Positions 34,921-46,665 of a stretch of 64,000 bases of DNA are shown in pieces. The stretch covers positions 96,031,688-96,095,687 of the forward strand of contig NC_056524.1 of the NCBI RefSeq assembly GCF_019175285.1. The letters run 5' to 3'. This DNA is from Sceloporus undulatus. Its lineage: Eukaryota; Chordata; Lepidosauria; Squamata; Phrynosomatidae. The notes under the pieces were generated by a model. That model had not been told where the DNA came from. It saw nothing but the letters and a program-made list of their open reading frames with translations, and made no database searches. A program made the position numbers and the translations under genes. The stretch's first letter is position 1, and every line of letters begins with the position of its first letter.

Positions 34921-36581
34921 GAAATCACAGACTAGTGTGGTCCCAAAAAGAAAAAAAAATTGTCTATAGATATGACCCAATAGCTAAGCTACTGGGCTAC
35001 CATGAAGGCACCAGTTTGACAGTTGCCTTTGCCATCAATGTTTTAAATTGCCATGGGAAAGTCTCTCTCATGTCTGTTCCTTCCCAGAAATATAATGGGG
35101 AGTGGGAGGCGGATAGTAATATGAACTTATAGAGCTTTTGCAATGAGAACATGCATAAGCATTTTATACAATAATGCATTCAAAATGCTTTGAACCAGTA
35201 TGTTTGTACGTTGCTGTTGTAGATTGACCAAAACTAGGTAACACATAGCATGCATGCCCTGGATTGCTCCCATGTCATGCCAAAAATTGATAGACAATTA
35301 TCATATGTGGGGCTCATAACTTGCACCTTTCAGTCAAAAGGAAAATATTGCTCTAGTTTTAAATATGAGTCTACCTATCTAAAATCATATGGCTGATTAA
35401 ACCAGATACTATAATACCTTTCTGCTACAGCTGAAATAGCATCTGTCTCTGGAAGATATCCGAGGTAATCAGCTAAAAAGATTTACTTGAGTCATGTCTC
35501 TGAAGAGGATTGAATACACTACAAGCTCTGTGTTATGCTACTGATGATTACTGGGTAACCTCTTATTAGAACATGAAAAGGATAAAACTGGGATTACTTT
35601 CACTGATGAAGAATGTTTTAAGATGCTTGAGTTTAATACCCCAAAGTGCTTATTACACATATATGTTCTTGGTTTTGTTTTTGTTTTAAAGATCTGAAAG
35701 TGTTTCATTGTTCCTTGAAACAGAAAACAGTTGCCAAGCATGAAAACAGAATAGTAAATTCATACAAAATGTCTAAATCAGTATTTGAAATAAGGCTACA
35801 GAACAAAAGGTAGATGAGAAAAAAAGGCTTTGGCTGGATTTCTGCTAGCTACCCTAGATTCTACTACTATTTCAATCATTAATGAGCAACCAGAAATATT
35901 CAGCAGTGCTGCACCTAGATATAACTAAACAATTAAACTGGTGAGGTGAAAATCCAATTGCAAGTGAATGAATTGATAGAATTTACATAAATGTTCGCTC
36001 ACCATTCAACAACTGACGTAGTGAGTCTGTAATATAAAGAACTAGCAGTTGAATTTAGGCCGCTGTGTTTTAACATATTTTTTAAAAACCTCATCAAAAA
36101 TTGTCCATGAACAGGACATTTGTAGACACCCTAATATAAATCTGCCAAGACAAAGGAGCTTGAATTCTTGTGTAAAAAATAATGCAGATGCAGGCATTTA
36201 AGATGCCTGGAGGAAAAAATGAGTGATATATAATTACTGATGAAAACAAATGGCCAATAAATTTTTCTGCCATTTTTTTTCCAATGATAAATTCAGACTG
36301 ATGAGGCCTGAACTGGTAGCAAGTATCAAGGTAAGATTATGGAGTCATGGTTGGATAGTTCTGTGGCAAGGTAAAGACATCTGTGAAAGAGCTATGGGCT
36401 ATTTAGGGATTTAAAGTATGATAAATATAAACATTTAAATTAGTGTTGGATGTAGATACCTGTGGAATACTGTGAATAACTCATATTGCATAGTCTCAAA
36501 AAGAGTACTGTAGAAGGGAGGAGAGCAGCTTTCATGTGAGGAATATTTCCTCAATAGGGCAAGATCTATCCTCTACCTGTT

Positions 36582-36788
36582 TGTGTGTATTCAAGTCACG
36601 TGTCTACTTAAGGCAACCCAATGAATTTCACAGGCAATACTCAGAGGTGGTTTTCCAGTTCCTTCCCCTGAAATATAGCCTACAGCACCCAGTATTCTTT
36701 GTCAGACTCCCATCCCAAAACCAACTAGGGCTAACCCTTCTTAGCTTCTAAGATCAGATGGGAACTGATGTCTTCAGGCTATTTAGGC
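36582..36788 (-). mobile_element. 5S-rRNA-derived SINE with 17-bp target duplication
   Basis: TCTATCCTCTACCTGTT flanks both sides (36565-36581 and 36789-36805). Minus strand holds CTGATCTTAGAAGCTAAGAA and the Bov-B-like tail. Confidence 0.9.
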
Positions 36789-36879
36789 TCTATCCTCTAC
36801 CTGTTACAGGGTTATACCTTCTGAATAAGGATCATCCAGTTAGATAGTCTTATACTTGTGGGTAATGATAAGGAACACT

Positions 36880-37370
36880 TCCCCTCAAGAATACTAAAAT
36901 CTAAGACTGTCCATTGAAACTCAGTGGTGGGAGATTTAGGACATATAATAGTTCTTCACAGAGCATAGTTTTAACTAAGGAATTAATTGCCAAGGCAGAT
37001 TCATAAAGGACTAGCTAAATTAATGGAGGTTAAGGACATAAATAGCTACTAGTCAGAATGACTACATATCAGCTCTAGTATCAGACATGAGCTTAAATTG
37101 TTAATCCTGAATAAAATCGACTGACTCAATTACATTTATCTATGGCTCACCATTCAACAATTGGTTGAAGAGGTCTACTCTTGTGTGGACTAATCAAAAG
37201 GATGCCATCCAAGGCCTTCCCTTGAATGCTAGTTGCTAGGGAGCAGGAGGAGGATGCTGCACAACATCCCACTTGGAAGCTTCCACATATATCTGGCGGC
37301 CATTGTGAAAATAGAATGCTGGACTAGAAAGGTCTTCGTTTGATCCAGCGTGCCTCTTAGATCCTTATGT
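36880..37370 (+). mobile_element. CR1-like LINE 3' UTR
   Basis: Ends with GCTGGACTAGAAAGGTCTTC and TGATCCAGC, the classic 3' end; upstream pieces align with 34560-34920. Confidence 0.65.
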
Positions 37371-37379
37371 ATGACAATG

Positions 37380-39440
37380 CAATTCTTTTGCCTGGGCCTC
37401 TGGTAAGGTTCCTTTCCATTTATGCCACATATCAGTGTTAAGCACTTTGTACTAACTTCAGCAATCAACTAGGAAACCATATTCTTCCAAGGAACAGTGA
37501 CAGAAGTCTTTTGAGGCTATTGAAGGTAGGCTTGAAAGTTTAAAATTTGCTTCATAAGAAAACTTAGTGCTACTCTTCTCAGGAAACTGAACTGTGGGAC
37601 AATGTGTGCTCCTCTACAATGCAATCTAGAGAACACACAGAGAGCTCATTCCACCTCATTTTTGGAAGTAAACCAACATTTTATGTTAGGAAACACAGAG
37701 GCTAACACATTTGTATTCCATCCTTCTTCCAAGTTCAATTTGCACTACATGGACTTTATGCTATTTTATCCACAGTACCAGCATGATGTTGTTTGAAATA
37801 GGCAAAACTAAGCATGTCTAAATCAAATTAACTGATTGGGCTTCCCAGCTAAATGTTGATTGAAACCCATTTTCCAAAGAAGTTGCTCTTTGTGGATTTG
37901 AATTAGAATACCTCTAATTCAAATCAAGTACAGCAGATCTGCTGAAAACTGCTGATCGGTAAGTCAATCCTTATGTAAAGCCTACTGTGTCCATGGGAAT
38001 ATTTTATCTCTGAATCCTGGCCTAGGCACACTATCTCAAGATATCACAGGATTTAAAAAGAATCACAAAAATCTTAGCATAGCAAAAAATAACCCACATG
38101 GACTCTATGTTTTAGGCCAAATTCTGCCTCCTCACAAAACAATACCTATGTTAAACTCAACAGGTAATGAGAAGTTCCCAATAACTGTAGAATAAAAAAA
38201 GCATTGTTTAAAAAAAAAAAAAAAAAGTCTGGAGCAGTTTATCCAAGATCAGTTTTGACTTGCAGTAAAGTTGTTTGTAAAGGGAAATATAAAGACTCAT
38301 CATGTAAGATCTGCCTATAAATTCCTGCCTTGGAGGTGGGAGTGAGACACAGCAGGAAAAGCTGAATCAAATTCAAGGCTTCCTTTTCCTGTGAAGTGAT
38401 GTTAAGATATATTTTCTTATAATATTTAGTGATATTATTAAGCAACTGGTACAATAGAGTATAATAAATAATTTTTCAAACAAAACACAAAGCAAAACGT
38501 TTTAATAATGCATATGTATAGATTTTTAATGTACCGAAACATAAAACAGCAGTTTGGGTTCACTGGCAATGGCTTCTGTGGTTTTACCATGAGATGGTAA
38601 AAAAGCTGGTTTTGCACTGCAGTACTATTTGGGGAAATTCCTGAGCCTCATTTCTAGAAGCAAAGGTGTTATAAAAAGAGAAAAGTACAAGCTGAATATT
38701 GCACATAAAAATAATTTATCAGGAAGGTCCCTCTTTCAAAATATAGATGTCTGCAAAATAGCATGTAGACAACAGCCAATAGTTTGAAAAAAATTAGTCA
38801 AATGTTAATGCAACAGCAACCCCTGTGTCAATTTTCTCAGAGGCTCCAAAACCCTGGCATCTTTATTTTGAACAGAACAGAAACAGGTAAATTTGCAAAC
38901 ACTATGACCATTCAGGCCCTGTAACAATCTATCAAGTATGTAGTTGTCAAAAAGAGCAAAGGCATCATTACAGCACTGTATAAAAATATGGTTGCATCTA
39001 GCACCAATTGAGATAGCAAAAAACCTTGAAAGGAATTACTGAGTTCTATGAATCAAGTACGCAGCTCCGCATCGAGTTTATATCTCTTATCAGAAACACA
39101 GACATGCCAGTTTATGTCTTATGAAAGACTGCTGTGATTGTTAAAAGGGATCCAGTGGAAGATTTTTTGTAAAAAAAAAAATAAATGAAATGATGAAGGC
39201 CTGATGAGGGCTAGTTGTCAGATAAAAAGCATGGACAAGAATGACTAGAATTCCTGGATGTCAACACAGAGTTGACAGATAAGAAGTCACAAAAATATTT
39301 CTGAAAGGTATGTTTATATGTTTCTTAACTCCAGAAACTATATTCAAGTAAATTTTCCAATCAGTTTTTCCCCCTTCCAGGGCAGAAAGGAAAAATCTAC
39401 TCCAGTCCTGTCTGGCATAGCCCTTATAAAAAACAAAGTT
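37380..39440. other. AKAP17A 3' flank, probable 3' UTR in the right part
   Basis: No repeat recognised except an A17 run at 38211-38227. 38840-39445 is the likely 3' UTR. Confidence 0.4.
38862..38867 (-). promoter_or_regulatory. Candidate AKAP17A polyadenylation signal
   Basis: AATAAA on the minus strand about 580 nt after the AKAP17A stop, in a stretch with no recognised repeat. Position fits a 3' UTR end; a later signal is possible. Confidence 0.35.
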
Positions 39441-39445
39441 CTCTA

Positions 39446-40342
39446 TTACCTACTCCAAGTGCTTCTCTGGTGGCTCAAAGAACTTTTCTGGTGTTTTTGT
39501 TTCTTGCCTGTGTTCTTGTGACCATGGCTATGTCCTCTTTTATCCTGTTCCCTGTCTCTACTGAAGGACCGTCTATGTCGTGCATGTTCTCGACTTGAAC
39601 TCCTATGGTGAGGACTGCTAATTTTTGTAGAGTATTTTTTATGCAGGCGTCTTTCTTTTCTGCATTTTTCATCCTCGCTACTCAAGTCTCTTTTATGCCT
39701 ACTTTTTCCAATTTTGTCTTTGCTGTGATGGTTGTGTGTGTCTCTGCATGAGTCACTTCTTCCCCTGCTGGGTTCTCTGTTACACTTGCCTTGTTCTGAT
39801 ATGAATTCCTTTTTGTAGATGTTCAGTTCGTGGTCTGTTGAGTTCTTATGTTGCTGATTTGCTGTGATGCATGAAAGGACACCTGTACTACTTTCATCAG
39901 AAACTGTGTCTCTGTTACTTATGTTAATCTTAGGGTTTTTGACAAGAACATCCTCATGAAGGCTCCCATTTAAATACTTGAGCTGATGGCCCAGATGTTC
40001 ATTAGCTGCTATGGTGCTCTGAGGGAGCAGAACTGGTTTAGTCATGATGGACTGAACTGAGGTAGGTACCATAGAGTGAGAAAAACTTGCAGGGGTTTTC
40101 AAAGGGATACACTGCAGTGTACTAGGTACAGTCTTTTTTAGATGGGTTGCTTCTATTTTCTTGTTCAAGAGGTTACTTAACAGTTTTTCACGCAACTCCC
40201 TCTCCTTTCTCTGCAGTCCGAGAGCTCTCTCTTTTTCTTCCTCTACTCTTCGGAGTTCAGCTTCCTGCAGCACCCTTCTCTCTTCCAACTGCTGAATGCG
40301 AACTTTTTCCTCATTGTGCTCCTGTTCCAGAAGTTTTATTGT
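39446..40342 (-). CDS. AKAP17A: AKAP17A last coding exon (residues 385-682)
   Basis: The acceptor is TTTTTCTTAG. Opens TIKLLEQEHNEEKVRIQQLE and EERRVLQEAELRRVEEEKER, collinear with human. A Ser/Thr/Asn-rich divergent stretch follows, then the RS/KH-rich tail ending STWSR and a stop. The frame extends 18 codons 5' of the first internal methionine. Confidence 0.94.
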   Translation of the reverse strand, partial: TIKLLEQEHNEEKVRIQQLEERRVLQEAELRRVEEEKERALGLQRKERELREKLLSNLLNKKIEATHLKKTVPSTLQCIPLKTPASFSHSMVPTSVQSIMTKPVLLPQSTIAANEHLGHQLKYLNGSLHEDVLVKNPKINISNRDTVSDESSTGVLSCITANQQHKNSTDHELNIYKKEFISEQGKCNREPSRGRSDSCRDTHNHHSKDKIGKSRHKRDLSSEDEKCRKERRLHKKYSTKISSPHHRSSSREHARHRRSFSRDREQDKRGHSHGHKNTGKKQKHQKSSLSHQRSTWSR

Positions 40343-43300
40343 CTAAGAAAAACAAGGGAAGAAGAAAATATATTTTAATTCCTACATTCATAAGAAAACA
40401 CATTTGTCCTGTAACAAAGTCAGAGAATTGCTGAAAAGAAGGAAATCTCATAAAAATACTCTAAATGAGAGAAAACCTAAAGCAACCTTTTGCATATGTG
40501 GGGCTTTTCGATTTCCATTCCTTGATTATCATCCAATAGCTTCTGAGAAATATGTTCAACCCAGGCCACTTTTTAGAAAGCAATCCTAACCACTATAATG
40601 ACCTCAGGAATGAAAGGTATATTGATACAATATATTACAGAAGTCCAGGAACACCTTAAATACAAGTTTCAAGAATTTCCTACTCCAGAAAAGTAGAAGA
40701 CGAAGGATTTCATGTATTTATTCTCTTTGACTGAGCAGCCTGAAGATTCTACTAGGGTTTTAAGCTATTATCTGTAAATTACCAGAAATTAATTTATACC
40801 CAGACAGTATTCCATTAAGTTGCCAAACTATGTATGGTAGAACTGGTGAAGCAGTGAGCTAAGATTGCCAAGCCTGGCAAAGCCATACATAAAATCCTCC
40901 TCAATACAAACATCAACATGCAACTGCGCTCCTGTATACTCAAATGAGTTTTGCAATCAGCCCATGGACAGCTCTATGAACGTGCCAGTGCCATGCAGTA
41001 TTTGCTTGCTGGAGAAACTAAGACAATGGTGCTGCAAAGAGTGGGACGCCTTCATGCTCTAGGTTACTTGCTATCAGTCTCAGATGTAGACGTTCATTCA
41101 TTTGGTACAGCTGTACAAAGGATTTTAAAGTGCAGCCTTTAACATAAATCCTCCTATATGAAACCTAAAACCACCAAATATAGTAAGATCATGATAAAAT
41201 CAGAGAATGAATAATTAACTGTTGAAATCAAACAGCTTCATGTACATAGTTCCAATAGAGTCCTTACAGATCAAGATAAACAAGTGTGTCTTTAGAGCTT
41301 GCCTGTAATGATGGGGACTGACAATACTAATCAGAATGTTGCTGGGGGGGGGGGGGGGGGGAGAATTGCACTGGCCAATCGAACTGATCTTACAATCAGG
41401 TACAGTTATGGCTCCAGTATTGATCACAAAGTGCAGTCAAGTTAGCAGAGGTGGAAGTGGTCCTTCAAATAACACGGACTCACACTGTTTAGAAGTTGAA
41501 TACAGGCATTTTAAATTGGGCAGTAGCTGCATTTGTACCAGTTGAAGTAACTAGTGCATGGATAACAGGAACCAATTCTGGTCTTCTCCAGATACTGGTA
41601 GTGCTATTAGCTATAGTGCAATTCCGACTATTGATGCACTCTAAAAACACATGAACTGAATTGGCAAATTATATAACAACTGAAAAGCATAAAACCAGGG
41701 CTGGAGTCCACGTGCGTACATTCTTCCTGGAAGCAGGCATTTTGTCTGATGTACAAGCAGACACACAGCCCATTGTGGAATGCTGTCATTCATGTGAGGA
41801 TTTATGCATGAAACCATGATATAGGATATCCAACAAGGAGTCAAAAATGACAGATGATAATACATTTCTCCATATATTTAACAAATTCACATTTTTAGCA
41901 CTTTAAAACAGTACTTTTGCATGGAAACAGGCCCCCAAAGATAAGTTACCTTGGCTCTGCTCAGCAGTTCAGCAATTAGGCGAATGGACTGAAGATTTCT
42001 TTGAGCTAAGAGAAGTTTCCTCTCTTCTAGTTTTATTTTTTCTTGCAGCTTTTTTTGCTCTTCAGCTTGTATTTTTTCAAGTCTTTTTTTGTTTCTACGA
42101 ATTTCACGATCCTTTTGTTTTTGCTCTCTTTTCCTTAATTTTTCTTCTCTCTTTTTCTCTCTTTCTAATTCCTCAAGTTCTTTTTGTTTCCTGAGGATGC
42201 ACATTATATTAATCAAAATAGGTATAATTTCAGAATTTAACTGAATGACATAATAATATTTCCTTTCCATGCAGTCCTCAATAACAGCTAAACACTCATT
42301 GTTCATTATAACTAATCTAATGCCTTGATAAATGAGATGGACCAAAAAATTTACAAAATGCCTGAGGCAGCAATCTTCATGCCACATACAGAAGCAAAAT
42401 ATCAAAGCGGATATTCTGAAATAATTATACCAGAGATTATAGGTTACTGTTAGCTCAATAGTTAGTCAAATTGCACTAGACCAGTAGCTTCATTAAAGAT
42501 ACTTATTCAAAGTCAATTTGGTTTTAAAAGATTAGGATTTATTAGTTGTGTGTAGAATACTTTCTCCACAAACTGTTACTTTTCTGAATTTATTTTGTTA
42601 TCAGAATCAAAAGCCATTAGTATAATATTGTGGTTCTTGATTATAAGGATAAGAATTTTTAACAGGTATGCTCCCATTTTACTTGCCAGCTAATGATTCC
42701 TTACAACATGCTTTTTCATGAAGTTCAAATTAAAATGTCCAAAAGATTTTGAAAGTCTACTAGTAAACTGCCTAAAATATACCAAAATCCCAACAAATAT
42801 ATAGATTTTACAAATACATAAAAGCCTAGAGTTTATCATTTTAAATGAAAGCAATAAGACATACCTTTCCTCCTCTTTTTGTCTTTCCTCTGCTTCTTTT
42901 TCTTTACGTTTTTGTTCTTCTCTTTGTTTTTCAAGCTCTTGAAGTTTTTGCCTTTCTAGCTGACGTTTCTTAATTGAAGCATCACTCAGATGTTTTGTTG
43001 AATCAAATGAAACCTTTCAATGACAAAAGAAAATTAGTGGGGGGGGGGGGTTAAATTTAAAAGCATCAATATATTAAATTTGTTGGTGGTGGTTATTCAA
43101 GTTATTTCTGACTTATGGAGGCTCTATCATGGGGTTTTCCTGGCAAGATTTGTTCAAAGAGGGTTTGCCTTTGCCTTCCTTTGAGGCTGAGAGATTGTAA
43201 CTTTCCCAAAGTGATCTAGTGGGTTTCCATGGCTGAGTGGGGATTCAAGCCCTGGACAGGTTTTGGCTCCTGTCCAATGCTCAAACCACTATACCATGTT

Positions 43301-46300
43301 GTCAGCTAGCCATTAAATTACCTCAATTAATTACATTTTGTAGAGTGGATTACATGTTGTTGAGGGCAAAAACTTGGGAACATCTGAGACACTAATGTTG
43401 TTTTTAACAACAACTTCCTCCATCCCCTCACTTTTCTTCCATGCAACAGTCTGCCCCCCCTCCCCCCTTTAAGGTACTTAAATCACTTCATTTTAAGGTT
43501 TGTATTATACTCTAGAGATCAGGGTTCGATTCCATGCTTGAGCATAAAAACCACTGGGTGATCTTGGGCATGTCACACTCTCTCAGCCTCAGAGGATGGC
43601 AATGGCAAACCCCTTCTGAAGAAACTTGCCAAGAAAACCCTGTAAAAGGTTCACTGTAAGTTAAAAATAATTTGGAAGTGCACAACAGCAGATTATATAA
43701 TCATCAATAGTATTTCAGAACTTCTGCATCTACATGTTTATTTTTATAAGAGCCCTGGTGGCGCACTGGTTAAATTTTACTGCAGCCACTGACACACAAA
43801 CCACAAGGTTGTGAGTTCAATACCTGCCAGAGGCTCAGGGTCAACTCTGCTTACATCCTTCCAAAGTCACTAAAATGAGTACCCAGCTTGTTGGGGGCAA
43901 TTAGCTTACACATTGTAAACCACCTAGGGAGTGCTTAAGTGCACTGATAATCAGTATAGAAATGTACTTGCTACTTATATTTCTAACAACTTTTCAAGAC
44001 TGACTCTAAACAAAAACAAGAATGTTATGTTACACATTAAAAGAATGAACTATAACGTCAGCATTAGCATACTATTCAAATTGAAAGTAAAGCGTAAATA
44101 TCTTCCAACATGTACAAAAAGAGAATATCACCAGAAATGATTAAAAAAAAAACCTAAACAAACAGGAACACATAAAATCTTTTTTAAAATCACATGAGCA
44201 GGACCTCTGTTGCAGTTCTAAAGTGATGGGCACATTCATACAAGTAAACATGGTCTTCAAAACAGTCTATCTGCTTCCTTAGGCACACTTGTCTTGGGGC
44301 CAGCTCCAGTAAATACAGTTGTGAGAACATTAAAGAGAGAAGTGTAAATTAGAAGCAGCCAATAACTGAAAGAAAATGATAGTGTTTTTGTTGGCTCCTT
44401 TGCATCCCTTCAAAAGCCAATACAAATGTAACCTAAAAATCCCAAAAGATTAGTGAAATTGAATGTGCATCTAAAGGTTTCTTATATGATATATTCTGAT
44501 ATTCATATAAGCATTGTGCCTTTCTCTCATGAATAAATATTAATGTAATGAATTTCTTTATGTAGTTTCAGCATCTTTTAATTCTTCTAAATGTATTTAT
44601 CAGATACAACAAACCAGGGATTCAAAAGAACCCTGACTTATTACAAATTAGCAGTACGGTGATACATGCTGTTTGATCACTTTTATTTACAGCAGGAGTG
44701 GCTATACAAACAACAAAAGGAATTTGAAGTGCAGGAGGCAGTGCCATGAATTAAGGTCAAGGGCTTATTCTCAGAAAAGAATGGGTGTGTTACAAATGTC
44801 GGCTGAATTCTATATCACAGCCTATATCATGTAACTTTAAGTTTACTTAGCTCCGTAGTATAGGTGCTACAGAACCATGTTAGTGAATTGCGAATATGCT
44901 TATCAGGGCACTGGCAAGATGTCCCAAGGTGAACTGGAGTGTACTAATGCACACTGGCAATCCTGATCCATTATTTAAAAGGGCCCTGGAAGTGTCCCAT
45001 GTGTACTGCCGCCTGTGGCACGTCAGCCACTTCCCCTATGTAATAACATCGTGCCAACCCCTTGCTGAATAACGACATATATATAATGTTTTGTACAATA
45101 AGTACACTATTGTAAGCTATAAGAATATAAAAAATGACCATGTTTCATCAAGGCAAAGGTCCATCTAGTCCAATATCCTGTTCACACAGTGGCAAACCAG
45201 TTGCCTAGAGCAGTGATTCCCAACCTTTGGTCCTCCAGATGTTTTGGGACTTTGGATTCAAAAATTCCTGACTGTTGGCCAAGTTGGCTGGGGCTTTTGG
45301 GATCTGAGGTCCAGAACAAATGATCAAAGGTTGGGATCCACTGGCCTAGAGGAAGCCCACCAGCAGACCTTCAGTGCTACTGCCCCCCCCCGACCTTACA
45401 TTCTCCAGCAACTGATAGACAGGCATACTACATCTGATACTGAAGAAGATACACAGCTCTCCTGATGCGTAGTTCATCAATATATCTATGTCCATTTTAA
45501 ATCTGCCCAAGTATGCAGCCTTCATTACATATTGTGACTGCAAATCCTGTAGTTAAACTATGTGAGGGTTGAAAAATTACTTCCCTTTCTATGTCCTGAA
45601 TCTTTCACCATTCAGCCTCAGTAGGTGACGATAGACTCCACAACTATGAAAACGTGAGAGAAGCTTTTCCATCCATGGACAGCATTTGTGATAACATAAA
45701 GATGATATAAAGATGATACAGGTACTTCTACTATTTCTCCCTTCCCCAACTCTCTGAACAATTAATCCAGTTTATGACAATACATAACACCACAAGAGCC
45801 TAAAATTGCTAATTTTGGACCAGCTCTTTCAAATACATAGGAAAATTGCATCCAACATTTTTTTCTAAAAATACATGCCAGGAATAGCTCAACAGTACTT
45901 CACCTTTATGTTGCAAGCTACTGCTTTGCCATCTTCACCTTTGTACATCAGCTTCATCCCTCGCAATGCATTCATAGCCTTGATAAAACCTGCATATTCC
46001 ACATACTGAACATAGGATTCAAAATTCAAATGGCCTCCAAAACTGAACGTATGGAAGTTTCTTCCAGTCATTTCTTCCCTGTATGGGTCCAACATGGGTA
46101 TGTCCACATTACGAATTTCCCCAAATTTGCTAAACACTTTAATAAGAACTTCTTCACTTGGCTTTTCTGAGCCAGAGTCTTTCAGTGCAAACCATTTACA
46201 AGGTAAACCCTCCAAGTGAATAGTGTCAGGTCTTTCCCCTGGTAGAGTTTCATTCATATCTTTTGCATCACGAAAAAAGGAATCCCAGTCATGTCGAGTA

Positions 46301-46665
46301 GGAAAATCAATTCTGTATTCTGCAGCACGAACTTTCAGAATGTCTGAAAAACCACTTAGTTTTATAGTTTTGCCATCTAGACACGCAAGGAAGGATTTAA
46401 CCAGGCTCTTATTTTCCACTTCTCCTTCAAAGCGGATAAAATCCATGGTACTTTTGGAAATCCGTAATGTTGAGAACTGATGTGTTTGCACCATTCCTTT
46501 CAGTCTTTCCATCACCTCCCAATTCGAAATAGACTTTCCTGGCTGCTTTAACTGAGGAAGTGCCACACTGATTGTCATTTTTGTAATGGGCTTAAGGTAC
46601 AGCCCATATGGAGCACATAGCTCCACAGCTTCGGAGGTATCGTGAACTATTGTAGCAGCTGCCAT
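39446..46665 (-). CDS. AKAP17A: A-kinase anchoring protein 17A (XE7, SR-related splicing protein), complete
   Basis: A nuclear-speckle SR-like protein that anchors PKA regulatory subunits and affects alternative splicing (family knowledge). The coding exons, in gene order, are 46665-45904, 43013-42865, 42190-41950 and 40342-39446, 2049 nt in all: 682 residues plus stop, against about 695 in human. Residues 1-254 are nearly identical to the human N-terminal region, including the RRM-like fold at about 150-257 (TIHLEGLPCKWFAL). Residues 260-460 are an uninterrupted E/K/R-rich coiled coil with the PKA-anchoring helix region (LLLAQRNLQSIRLIAELLSR at about 363-382). The tail is RS/RH-rich and ends HQRSTWSR. 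The middle of the last exon (about 460-580) diverges from human, as expected for disordered sequence. The ATG sits two bases inside the exon after TTTTGTAG, so a separate non-coding first exon is expected in the CpG-rich region near 50 kb. Confidence 0.95.
41343..41360. repeat. G-homopolymer in AKAP17A intron
   Basis: A run of about 17 G; on the gene strand it is a C run. Confidence 0.9.
41950..42190 (-). CDS. AKAP17A: AKAP17A coding exon 3 (residues 304-384)
   Basis: The acceptor is ATCCTCAG and the donor GTAACT. Encodes KQKELEELEREKKREEKLRK through RLIAELLSRAK. Almost every residue up to about 360 is charged. Length is 241 nt and it restores phase 0. Confidence 0.94.
42865..43013 (-). CDS. 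AKAP17A: AKAP17A coding exon 2 (residues 255-304)
   Basis: Encodes VSFDSTKHLSDASIKKRQLE and the start of the charged coiled coil. The donor is GTATGT. The acceptor is CATTGAAAG, with an imperfect pyrimidine tract preceded by a C12 run 26-37 nt upstream. Length is 149 nt, ending in phase 2. Confidence 0.92.
43081..43311 (-). mobile_element. Sauria-type tRNA SINE, AKAP17A intron
   Basis: TTATTTCTGACTTATGGAGG tail, GGATTCAAGCCCTGG box B, ACCACTATACCATGTTGTC head. It sits 67 bp upstream of exon 43013 in gene sense. Confidence 0.88.
43509..43690 (+). mobile_element. Sauria-type tRNA SINE, 5' truncated
   Basis: GAGATCAGGGTTCGATTCC, CATGTCACACTCTCTCAGCC, ACAACAGCAG end. It is opposite in orientation to the SINE 200 bp away, making an inverted SINE pair in the AKAP17A intron. 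Confidence 0.85.
43751..43977 (+). mobile_element. tRNA-derived squamate SINE, full length
   Basis: AGCCCTGGTGGCGCACTGGT start, GTGAGTTCAATACC box B, CTTGTTGGGGGCAATTAGCT body. Same family as 21-227. Confidence 0.9.
45138..45640 (-). mobile_element. CR1-like LINE 3' UTR, split by a hAT MITE
   Basis: AAGGTCCATCTAGTCCAATA at the left is the reversed 3' end; AGGAAGCCCACCAGCAG resumes after the insert, then TTACTTCCCTTTCTATGTCC. Confidence 0.75.
45211..45343. mobile_element. hAT-type MITE with perfect 8-bp target duplication
   Basis: CAGTGATTCCCAACCTTTGG / CAAAGGTTGGGATCCACTG ends, with GCCTAGAG on both sides (45203-45210, 45344-45351). 133 bp inside the CR1 fragment. Confidence 0.93.
45904..46665 (-). 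CDS. AKAP17A: AKAP17A coding exon 1 (residues 1-254)
   Basis: Starts MAAATIVHDTSEAVELCAPY and ends AVACNIK at AAG followed by GTGAAG, phase 0. The open frame runs four codons past the donor and stops; those codons are intronic. The acceptor TTTTGTAG two bases before the ATG marks the exon start at 46667. Confidence 0.95.

Noticed and set aside
40147-40434. 95-codon plus-strand frame
   Set aside because: Antisense shadow of the AKAP17A last exon; its biased codons give long opposite-strand frames.
46223-46480. 85-codon plus-strand frame
   Set aside because: Antisense to the conserved AKAP17A N-terminal exon.
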